Positions 35,057-41,858 of a stretch of DNA of 41,858 nt are shown one piece after another. Position numbers and translations under genes: made by a program. Each line of letters begins with the position of its first letter. Within the stretch, counting starts at the first letter, position 1. The notes under the pieces were generated by a model, which made no database searches, was not told the DNA's origin, and saw nothing but the letters and a program-made list of their open reading frames with translations. This DNA comes from Moritella sp. PE36 (GTDB taxonomy: Bacteria > Pseudomonadota > Gammaproteobacteria > Enterobacterales > Moritellaceae): contig NZ_ABCQ01000039.1 of assembly GCF_000170855.1 (NCBI RefSeq), forward strand, positions 1 to 41,858, read 5' to 3'.

Positions 35057-35503
35057 TTATTCTGCATTAATTTCTAAAATTTCAACTTCAAACGTCACGA
35101 CTTGTCCAGCTAACGGATGATTAAAGTCGACAGTGACCGAGTCACCAATCACGTCACGGATCATACCTGGTAACTCAGCGCCATCTGGCTGAGTAAAACC
35201 AACAATTAAGCCAACTTCCGCTTTCACTTCCGTAAACTTAGCACGGTCTAAGTAGTAAATATTATCTGGATTAGGTTGTCCGAACGCATCTTCTGGTTGC
35301 AGTTCAAACTTGTTCTTATCGCCAACAGTTAAACCGAGTAAGCAACGCTCAAAATTAGGGGTTAAGCTGCCATCACCAATCACTAACTTAGCTGGTTTAC
35401 CTTGTAGTTCGGTGCTATCTGCAACAGAACCGTCTGCTAAAGTAATAGTGAAATGCATGAGTACTTGGCTATCATCGCCAATTGTTGCTACGTTAACTGT
35501 CAT
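35057..35503 (-). CDS. fkpB: FKBP-type peptidyl-prolyl isomerase FkpB (SlpA)
   Basis: The product has 148 residues from the ATG at 35503, with AAGGA 8 bases upstream. FKBP core: VLMHFTITLADGSVADST, GDGSLTPNFERCLLGL, then an IF (insert-in-flap) chaperone domain (about 70-125) with LQPEDAFGQPNPDNIYYLDRAKF, and final DFNHPLAGQVVTFEVEIL. The FkpB/SlpA group combines isomerase and chaperone activity in the cytoplasm. It overlaps the end of lspA by 11 bases, so the two are coupled; ispH follows after 12 bases. This cluster is widely conserved. Confidence 0.93.
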   Translation of the reverse strand: MTVNVATIGDDSQVLMHFTITLADGSVADSTELQGKPAKLVIGDGSLTPNFERCLLGLTVGDKNKFELQPEDAFGQPNPDNIYYLDRAKFTEVKAEVGLIVGFTQPDGAELPGMIRDVIGDSVTVDFNHPLAGQVVTFEVEILEINAE

Positions 35504-36005
35504 TTGATGATTCCTTGTCATTTTTGCTTTCCATAATGGCTTCCAAGATTAACATCGCAGCGCCAATACAGATCCAAGTGTCTGCTAAATTAAAGATTGG
35601 GAAATGGCTTTTATCCCAATACACATGTAAAAAATCGATTACATAACCATGAATAATACGATCATATAAATTGCCTAATGCACCACCTAAAATGAGCGCA
35701 TAAGCAATGTTGCTCCAATATTGCTTGGCTGATTGTTGCTTTAACCAATAAATCAACAAGCCAGAAACCGATACCGCGATCACGCCAAAGAACCAACGTT
35801 GCCAGCCACCTGCGTCAGCAAGCATGCTAAAGGCGGCACCATAGTTACGTGCATAGGTGAAATTGAATATAGGTAATACATTTACCGATTCACCTAATTG
35901 AAAATGACTGACTACAAAAGACTTGGTACCCAAATCAATAAAAAATGCAATAACGGCTAGCCACAGCCAAATTAATCCCGTTCTCTTATGTGCGCCTACG
36001 GTCAT
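35493..36005 (-). CDS. lspA: Signal peptidase II LspA
   Basis: LspA cleaves prolipoprotein signal peptides before the lipidated cysteine. The product has 170 residues from the ATG at 36005, 5 bases after GAGGA; the 14-codon upstream extension is not family-like. Four membrane segments, ARNYGAAFS (substrate loop), GNLYDRIIHGYVIDFL and FNLADTWICIG, which hold the catalytic aspartates. It processes lipoproteins such as those encoded at 13498-14097 and 16679-19555. A terminator follows ileS upstream, so lspA probably has its own promoter between 36006 and 36140. Confidence 0.96.
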   Translation of the reverse strand: MTVGAHKRTGLIWLWLAVIAFFIDLGTKSFVVSHFQLGESVNVLPIFNFTYARNYGAAFSMLADAGGWQRWFFGVIAVSVSGLLIYWLKQQSAKQYWSNIAYALILGGALGNLYDRIIHGYVIDFLHVYWDKSHFPIFNLADTWICIGAAMLILEAIMESKNDKESSNDS

Positions 36006-36142
36006 TATTATCCTCTGATACGTCAACGTGATGACGATAAATGTCATGTAACGACTGCATTGTTATCACTATCAACCCAGCATCTTTAAATCGATGGTTA
36101 ACAATCATATCATTTTATGGCACTCGTTTAGCTTTTATCCAT

Positions 36143-36196
36143 AAAAAAATGCCTACTGTGTTTACACTGATTAAGCTAACCAATACACAGTAGGCA
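36143..36196 (-). terminator. Terminator of ileS
   Basis: TGCCTACTGTGT and ACACAGTAGGCA form a perfect 12 bp stem with a 23 nt loop; read leftward it ends in seven T. It separates ileS from lspA, which in many relatives are co-transcribed. Confidence 0.88.
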
Positions 36197-36272
36197 TTCT
36201 ATGTGAACGATAATAACAACTTAATGGTTATTACCCTTCTTTACTCGCTCGGAGTGATGAACACACTAGCGA

Positions 36273-39092
36273 TTAAGCAAATTGACGTTTCTCGCCTTCA
36301 CCTTCGATGTTGTCTTCACAACGATTACAAATAGTAGGATGCGCTGCTGATTGACCAACAGTTTCGTTATGGTGCCAGCAACGCTCGCACTTCTCTGCGT
36401 CACTCTTAGCAATACTAATCCATAAACCGTCAATAGCGCTTGCTTCAACGTCTGCAGGCGCTTCTGTTACAGCAACAACTGTCGTGTTAGACGTCAGCAG
36501 TACGAAACGAAGTTCATCACCTAATTTATCAAGATCAGCCGCTAATTCTGCATTCGCATACAGCGTTACGTCAGCCTGCAGTGAACCACCGACAACAGCA
36601 TTGCTACGTGCTAGTTCAACAGTCTTGTTCACTTCACTACGAACCGCTTGTAGCTTGTTCCAGTAAGCGTTGTTCAGCTCAGCATCGTCTGCAAGTGGTG
36701 CTAGACCTGTGTACCATTCTTCAGTAAATACATATTCAGCACGTTCACCAGGCATTGCATTCCAAATTTCAAACGATGTGAAACTTAGAATTGGCGCAGT
36801 CCAACGAACCATGGCTTCTAAGATATGGAACATCGCAGTTTGACAGCTACGACGTGCAACACCATCTGATTTTGCAGTGTACTGGCGATCTTTAATGATA
36901 TCTAAGTAGAAACTACCTAATTCCATTGAACAGAATGTCATTAACTTTTGCGTCACACTCTGCATTTGATAGCTTTCATAATCTGCTAGGATTTCAGTTT
37001 GTAGTGCGTGTGCACGACCCACAGCCCAACGATCCAGTGCCACCATATCTTCTGTTGCGACAAGATCAGTTTCTGGGTTAAAACCTTCTAGATTCGACAG
37101 TAAGAAACGTGCCGTATTACGAATACGACGGTAAGCATCTGCACTGCGATCTAAGATCTCATCAGATACTGTCATTTCACCGGTGTAATCGGTACTCGCA
37201 ACCCACCAACGTAGCACATCACCACCAAGGCGGTTCATTACGTCTTGCGGCGCCATTACGTTACCGATAGATTTAGACATCTTACGGCCTTTCGCATCGA
37301 CCACGAAACCGTGTGTTAATACTTCTTTGTAAGGTGCTTTACCGTGAATAGCCGTCGAGATCATCAATGATGATTGGAACCAACCACGATGTTGATCAGA
37401 ACCTTCAAGGTAAAGGTCGATCTCTGCGCCCGCGTATTCTTTACGTGCATCAACCACAGAGAAGTGCGTTGAACCCGAGTCGAACCATACATCGACGGTA
37501 TCAGGTGCTTTGGTATAATTAACAGCGTCATCACCGAGGAGATCGGCCGGATCAAGATCCCACCACGCTTGAATGCCTTTCTGCTCAACTAACTTAGCAA
37601 CATCTTCCATTAGCTCAGCTGAACGTGGATGCGGTTCTTGTGTTTCGTTATGCACGAATAAAGAAATTGGTACACCCCACGTACGTTGACGAGAAATACA
37701 CCAGTCAGGGCGGTTAGTTACCATGCTTTCGATACGTTCTTTACCCCAAGAAGGTACCCACTCCACATTTTTAATTTCGCCCATTGCCGCATTACGCAGA
37801 CCATTTAGTTCCATGCTGATAAACCATTGTGGTGTCGCACGGAAAATGATTGGCGTTTTGTGGCGCCAGCAATGTGGATAGCTGTGTTTAATTACTTGGT
37901 GGTTTAGTAACGCACCTTTTTCGGTAAGTACTTCAATCACGTTATCATTGGCTTTAAATACGTGTTGACCAGCAAATAACGGCGTATCTTCAAGGTAAAC
38001 ACCATTGTTACCAACAGGGTTGGCAATTTCTAGATTATAACGTAGACCAGCCACGTAATCTTCTTGACCGTGACCAGGTGCAGTATGTACCACACCAGTA
38101 CCCGCGTCAGTCGTAACGTGGTCAGCTAAAATAGCCGGTACGTCGAAATCATAGAACGGGTGGTTAAAGCGTAGGTTTTCTAGCGCAGCACCAGTACAAG
38201 TACCCAGCGTAGTGAAGCTTTCTGGTGCAAATACCGCCATGCAAGATTCAACTAAGTCAGTTGCTAGGATTAACTGTTGTGAACCCGATTCAGTGACCAT
38301 ATTAACTAACGAGTATTCAACGCGTTCAGCAAGTGCAACCGCGCGGTTAGCAGGTAATGTCCAAGGTGTCGTGGTCCAGATAACGGTTGATACTAAGCCT
38401 TCAACATCGCTACCAAATACCGCTTTCACTGCTGCTTGATCTTGCGCAGTGAAACGTACATAGATAGCCGGTGATTTTTTATCTTCGTATTCAACTTCAG
38501 CTTCTGCTAATGCAGAACCACAGTCTGTACACCAATGAACAGGCTTAGAACCTTTTTGTAAATGACCGTTGGCAACGATTTTACTTAAAGCTCGAATAAT
38601 GTTTGCTTCAGTGTTGAAATCCATTGTCAGGTACGGATTCTGCCAATCGCCTAATACACCAAGACGGATAAAATCTTGGCGTTGGCCGTTAACTTGTTTT
38701 GTCGCATATTTACGACATTCTTCGCGGAACTGTGCAGCCGTTACTTTACGACCTGGTTTGCCCACTTTCTTTTCTACCATCAATTCGATAGGCAGACCGT
38801 GACAATCCCAACCTGGGATATAGGGTGCATCAAATCCAGACAAGCCTTTGGCTTTAATAATAACGTCTTTCAGGATCTTATTAACTGAGTGACCAATGTG
38901 AATACTGCCATTCGCATAAGGAGGACCATCGTGCAAAATAAAGGTTTTTTTACCTTTCTTAGCGGCACGGATTTTTCCGTATAAATCATCAGTCGTCCAC
39001 TGCTTCAACATATTTGGTTCGCGGTTCGCTAAGTTAGCGCGCATTGCGAAGCCAGTTTTTGGCAGGTTCAGCGTTTTTTTATATTCGCTCAT
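36273..39092 (-). CDS. ileS: Isoleucyl-tRNA synthetase IleS
   Basis: This class I synthetase charges tRNA-Ile and edits valine. The product has 939 residues (E. coli 938). HIGH at 65-68 ([12 protein letters not shown]) and KMSKS at 604-608 are intact. The CP1 editing domain shows [13 protein letters not shown] and [11 protein letters not shown]. The C-terminal zinc module CERCWHH...CNRCEDN is present, as in the bacterial (mupirocin-sensitive) type. It lies directly after ribF (34-base gap), and a strong terminator follows it. The regular start is the ATG at 39092. Confidence 0.97.
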   Translation of the reverse strand: MSEYKKTLNLPKTGFAMRANLANREPNMLKQWTTDDLYGKIRAAKKGKKTFILHDGPPYANGSIHIGHSVNKILKDVIIKAKGLSGFDAPYIPGWDCHGLPIELMVEKKVGKPGRKVTAAQFREECRKYATKQVNGQRQDFIRLGVLGDWQNPYLTMDFNTEANIIRALSKIVANGHLQKGSKPVHWCTDCGSALAEAEVEYEDKKSPAIYVRFTAQDQAAVKAVFGSDVEGLVSTVIWTTTPWTLPANRAVALAERVEYSLVNMVTESGSQQLILATDLVESCMAVFAPESFTTLGTCTGAALENLRFNHPFYDFDVPAILADHVTTDAGTGVVHTAPGHGQEDYVAGLRYNLEIANPVGNNGVYLEDTPLFAGQHVFKANDNVIEVLTEKGALLNHQVIKHSYPHCWRHKTPIIFRATPQWFISMELNGLRNAAMGEIKNVEWVPSWGKERIESMVTNRPDWCISRQRTWGVPISLFVHNETQEPHPRSAELMEDVAKLVEQKGIQAWWDLDPADLLGDDAVNYTKAPDTVDVWFDSGSTHFSVVDARKEYAGAEIDLYLEGSDQHRGWFQSSLMISTAIHGKAPYKEVLTHGFVVDAKGRKMSKSIGNVMAPQDVMNRLGGDVLRWWVASTDYTGEMTVSDEILDRSADAYRRIRNTARFLLSNLEGFNPETDLVATEDMVALDRWAVGRAHALQTEILADYESYQMQSVTQKLMTFCSMELGSFYLDIIKDRQYTAKSDGVARRSCQTAMFHILEAMVRWTAPILSFTSFEIWNAMPGERAEYVFTEEWYTGLAPLADDAELNNAYWNKLQAVRSEVNKTVELARSNAVVGGSLQADVTLYANAELAADLDKLGDELRFVLLTSNTTVVAVTEAPADVEASAIDGLWISIAKSDAEKCERCWHHNETVGQSAAHPTICNRCEDNIEGEGEKRQFA

Positions 39093-39125
39093 GTATCCTA
39101 ATTCCGTTATTGGTATTATTAAAAA

Positions 39126-40058
39126 TTAAACTGACAGGCCAAAAAAGGTTTTGGCTGCAATGACATCTCGTTCTATTTGCTGGCGAAGTACATCAAAAGA
39201 TGCAAATTTCTGTTCGCCGCGTAATCTTTTCTTCAGGACAACCTCAAGCTGTTTGCCGTAAAGGTCACCATCAAAATTAAATAAATTCACTTCCAGTTGG
39301 GTACGTACGCCGCCAACTGTAGGACGTTTTCCAATGTTGGCAACGCCCTGTATGGCATCATCACTGATACCTAACACTTCTACTACATAGACGCCATTAA
39401 TAGGGTCTACGCAGCGTTTTAATGGGATATTAGCGGTCGGAAAACCGATAGTTCGCCCTAATTTAGCGCCGTGAGCCACCTTACCAAAAATACTGAATGG
39501 TCGGCCCAATAGTTCGGCGGCTAAATCAAGGTCGTCTTGTGCTAACGCGTCGCGGATCATGGTACTACTCACACGCGCTTGGGCAACACTAAAGGTATCC
39601 ATGCTCACCACATCAAAACCATACTTGGCACCAGCGGCTTGCAGCATAGCAAAGTCACCCGTACGTTTATGGCCAAAACGGAAATCATCACCAACGACTA
39701 AATATTTAACACCTAATTTATTCACTAACAACTGGGTAATAAATTCATCCGCAGACAATGCCGCAAATTTGCTATTAAAATTAACACATAATAGCTGGTC
39801 AATATGTTGATCTTTTAATGCTGCATATTTATCACGTAACCGCGTTAATCGCGCAGGTGCTTTATCGCCAATGATCATCTCTAGTGGCTGCGGTTCAAAT
39901 GTCATCACCGTTGCTGGCAAATTCAATTGTTTCGCTTTTTCGATTAACTGTCGTAATACTGATTGGTGCCCGAGATGAACGCCATCAAAGTTACCGATAG
40001 TTAAAACACACCCTTGATGGTGTGGCTTCAAATTGTGAATGCCTCGAATCAGCTCCAT
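39126..40058 (-). CDS. ribF: Bifunctional riboflavin kinase / FAD synthetase RibF
   Basis: RibF phosphorylates riboflavin to FMN and adenylylates it to FAD. The product has 310 residues (E. coli 313). The N-terminal adenylyltransferase domain has TIGNFDGVHLGHQSVL (22-37), VVGDDFRFGHKRTGD and a final RVSSTMIRD; the C-terminal flavokinase domain has GRTIGFPTANI, NGVYVVEV and FDGDLYGKQLEVVL. FMN made here would serve the flavoenzyme at 2344-3372. It lies between murJ (72 bases upstream) and ileS, the classical order. The ribosome binding site is not obvious. Confidence 0.96.
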   Translation of the reverse strand: MELIRGIHNLKPHHQGCVLTIGNFDGVHLGHQSVLRQLIEKAKQLNLPATVMTFEPQPLEMIIGDKAPARLTRLRDKYAALKDQHIDQLLCVNFNSKFAALSADEFITQLLVNKLGVKYLVVGDDFRFGHKRTGDFAMLQAAGAKYGFDVVSMDTFSVAQARVSSTMIRDALAQDDLDLAAELLGRPFSIFGKVAHGAKLGRTIGFPTANIPLKRCVDPINGVYVVEVLGISDDAIQGVANIGKRPTVGGVRTQLEVNLFNFDGDLYGKQLEVVLKKRLRGEQKFASFDVLRQQIERDVIAAKTFFGLSV

Positions 40059-40130
40059 GTCTTTGCCAACTATTCCACTAAAATGATAAATTATAACTTA
40101 GTCAACGCACAGGTCAGCAACAATTTGTAC

Positions 40131-41690
40131 TCAGTCAGTAATTTTAAAATGTCGCGGGCGTAAACCAAGTACCAATAAAACCATAAAATAGCTTATTACA
40201 GCCAATCCTATGAGCCCTAACAGGCATAAACTACTGTCTAACAGACCCCACTCATACCACTGCTGCATGTCGGGTTTAATATACTGCACTAAGCCAGCCA
40301 TTAAGCCAGCAGACAAGAACAACTTGGCGATCACCTTGCCGGTCGCGGTATTAATCTGGTACACACCTTGTTTGTGCAACCCCCAATATAACAACCCCGC
40401 ATTTAAGGTCGCAGAGCCCGCAGTCGCCAGTGCTAAACCAACATAACCAAATGGGATCGCTAAAATGATATTAAAGCCCATATTACTAATCATCGCAATA
40501 ATGCCAAACTTAACTGGTGTACGGGTATCTTGGCGCGCGTAATAACCAGGGGCAAGTACCTTAATCAACATAAAACTGAGTAAACCCGAGCCATAAGCCA
40601 TCAAACTCATCGAGGCCATCGATACATCATCAGCACTAAACTCACCGCGCATAAACAACACTTTAAGCATGGGACTAGCCAGTACTATCATGCCCATCAT
40701 CGCCGGAGCACCTAACAATAGCACCACCCTTACGCCCCAATCCATGGTTTGCTTAAACTGGTGATCTGAATTTGCAGAATGTGTTCGAGACAGCGCGGGT
40801 AAAATAACGGTCGCGATGGCAATACCGAACAAACCAAGCGGAAATTCGAGTAACCGATCCGAGTAATATAGCCAACTAATCGAACCCGTCATTAAAAATG
40901 AGGCAATAAAGGTATCAAACAATAAATTGATTTGGCTTACTGATACCCCAAACATCGCCGGGATCATGAGTTTACGGATTTTAGTCACGCCAGGATCACG
41001 CCAGCCCCAACGTGGCTTCACTAACATCTTCTGTTTTGCTAAAAACGGGATTTGAAATAAGAACTGAATTGCACCACCGATGAATACCCCGATAGCGAGC
41101 CCTATTTCAGGTTGTTCTAGATTAGGTGCGATGAACAATGCCGCACCAATAATGGCAATATTTAAAAACACTGGGGTAAAGGCAGCAACAGCAAACTTAC
41201 CCAAAGTGTTCAAAATTGCACCAGATAATGCGGTAAAAGTAATAAACCACAAATAAGGAAAAGTAATTTTTAACATAAATGAGGCAAGTTCAAACTTGTG
41301 TGCATCGGGTCCATCATTAAGCCAATCAACAAACCAACCAGCACCAAAGAGAATGGTAATTAATGGCGAACCTATTACCCCAAACAAGGTAACAATGGTC
41401 ACCAAAACACCCAAGGTACCCGACACGGATGCAATGAGGTCCCGCACCTTTTGTTTATCACCAGTCTGTTGATATTCGGTCAGAACGGGCACAAAAGCCT
41501 GTGCAAATGCACCTTCAGCGAAAAGACGACGTAAAAAATTAGGGATCTTATTGGCGAAGAAGAAAACATCGGCAGCGGCACCCGCGCCCATTAAATTTGC
41601 AACGATAACATCTCGAACTAACCCTAAAATACGCGAGATCATGGTCATTGAACTGACGATAAGGCCAGATTTTATTAATTTATTACTCAA
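40131..41690 (-). CDS. murJ: Lipid II flippase MurJ (MviN)
   Basis: MurJ moves lipid II across the inner membrane for peptidoglycan synthesis. The product has 519 residues and about 14 membrane segments (MOP superfamily). The N-terminus LIKSGLIVSSMTMISRILGLVRDVIVANLMGAG, the FLRRLFAEGAFAQAFVPVL segment with substrate-binding arginines, and LRRL are diagnostic. The start is TTG, 6 bases after AAGG, and gives the expected N-terminus; a later ATG would remove a conserved part. It leads murJ-ribF-ileS, and rpsT is often divergent from it in this group. Confidence 0.95.
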   Translation of the reverse strand: MSNKLIKSGLIVSSMTMISRILGLVRDVIVANLMGAGAAADVFFFANKIPNFLRRLFAEGAFAQAFVPVLTEYQQTGDKQKVRDLIASVSGTLGVLVTIVTLFGVIGSPLITILFGAGWFVDWLNDGPDAHKFELASFMLKITFPYLWFITFTALSGAILNTLGKFAVAAFTPVFLNIAIIGAALFIAPNLEQPEIGLAIGVFIGGAIQFLFQIPFLAKQKMLVKPRWGWRDPGVTKIRKLMIPAMFGVSVSQINLLFDTFIASFLMTGSISWLYYSDRLLEFPLGLFGIAIATVILPALSRTHSANSDHQFKQTMDWGVRVVLLLGAPAMMGMIVLASPMLKVLFMRGEFSADDVSMASMSLMAYGSGLLSFMLIKVLAPGYYARQDTRTPVKFGIIAMISNMGFNIILAIPFGYVGLALATAGSATLNAGLLYWGLHKQGVYQINTATGKVIAKLFLSAGLMAGLVQYIKPDMQQWYEWGLLDSSLCLLGLIGLAVISYFMVLLVLGLRPRHFKITD

Positions 41691-41813
41691 GAAATACCTT
41701 TTATGTCCATCAAGCCCTGTTCGTGGGGCGCATTTACTGCTAAAATATGTCCCACATCTTAACTGTCATTGCAGTTAGTTGCCAATATTTTGCCTGTTAT
41801 TTACACAAAAATA

Positions 41814-41842
41814 TTGACAAATTTCGTTAGGCAAGGCATATT
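41814..41842 (+). promoter_or_regulatory. Rightward promoter, probably for rpsT beyond the window
   Basis: TTGACA is followed after 17 bases by CATATT. A GC-rich stretch and AAGGC/GCCTT inverted repeat follow. In gammaproteobacteria rpsT (ribosomal protein S20) is commonly divergent from murJ; the gene itself is not in the window. Confidence 0.55.
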
Positions 41843-41858
41843 CCTCGCCTTTATAAAA

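Overview
The window is a 41.9 kb chromosomal segment of a marine gammaproteobacterium. Supporting signs are the gene orders gshA-luxS, alaS-lysC-csrA-tRNA(Ser)-tRNA(Arg) and murJ-ribF-ileS-lspA-fkpB-ispH-minor pilins, the type II secretion pair gspA/gspB, and AT-rich spacers. A Moritella-like or related psychrophilic Alteromonadales/Vibrionales genome is my best guess, by inference only. Almost all genes are core housekeeping genes. The unusual material lies between the genes.

Layout. (1) 1-2340 has no gene. It holds two nearly identical ~794 bp direct copies, a third diverged copy, and arrays of a ~51 bp minisatellite at the copy junctions. (2) 2344-7198: nitronate monooxygenase-like enzyme (+), gspA-gspB (-), and a CCA-adding enzyme without an HD domain (+). 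(3) 7338-9966: uppP, folK and folB (-), then plsY (+). (4) 9967-13358: purH-purD, behind a leader with an rRNA-type promoter, a boxA-like sequence and a long hairpin. (5) 13498-20861: DUF4136-type lipoprotein, luxS, two tandem small RNA genes with sigmaE-like promoters, gshA, M16 peptidase lipoprotein, yqaA, a 55-residue membrane protein and a DoxX protein. (6) 20984-26635: a tRNA operon (Ser, six identical Arg, Ser), then csrA, aspartokinase and alaS. (7) 26700-27100: a MITE-like element plus the remnant of an older relative. (8) 27147-33867: glnB and the type IV pilus minor pilin operon pilVWXY1E. (9) 34100-41858: ispH, fkpB, lspA, ileS, ribF and murJ, ending in a rightward promoter that probably serves rpsT outside the window.

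How the genes work together. gspA/gspB form the inner-membrane/peptidoglycan complex that helps place the type II secretin. pilVWXY1E primes type IV pilus assembly. uppP and murJ both serve the lipid II cycle. folB and folK are consecutive folate steps, and purH and purD belong to purine synthesis. lspA and ispH sit in the common ileS-lspA-fkpB-ispH cluster. gshA and luxS enclose the locus that encodes the sigmaE-dependent sRNA MicA in E. coli. Here it carries a 115 bp tandem duplication, each copy with a sigmaE-like promoter and an intrinsic terminator.

The strongest leads are the tandem sRNAs at the micA position, the copy-specific inverted repeats that clamp all six identical tRNA-Arg genes, the rrn-like purH leader, and a partly conserved foldable element in the repeats at the left edge.
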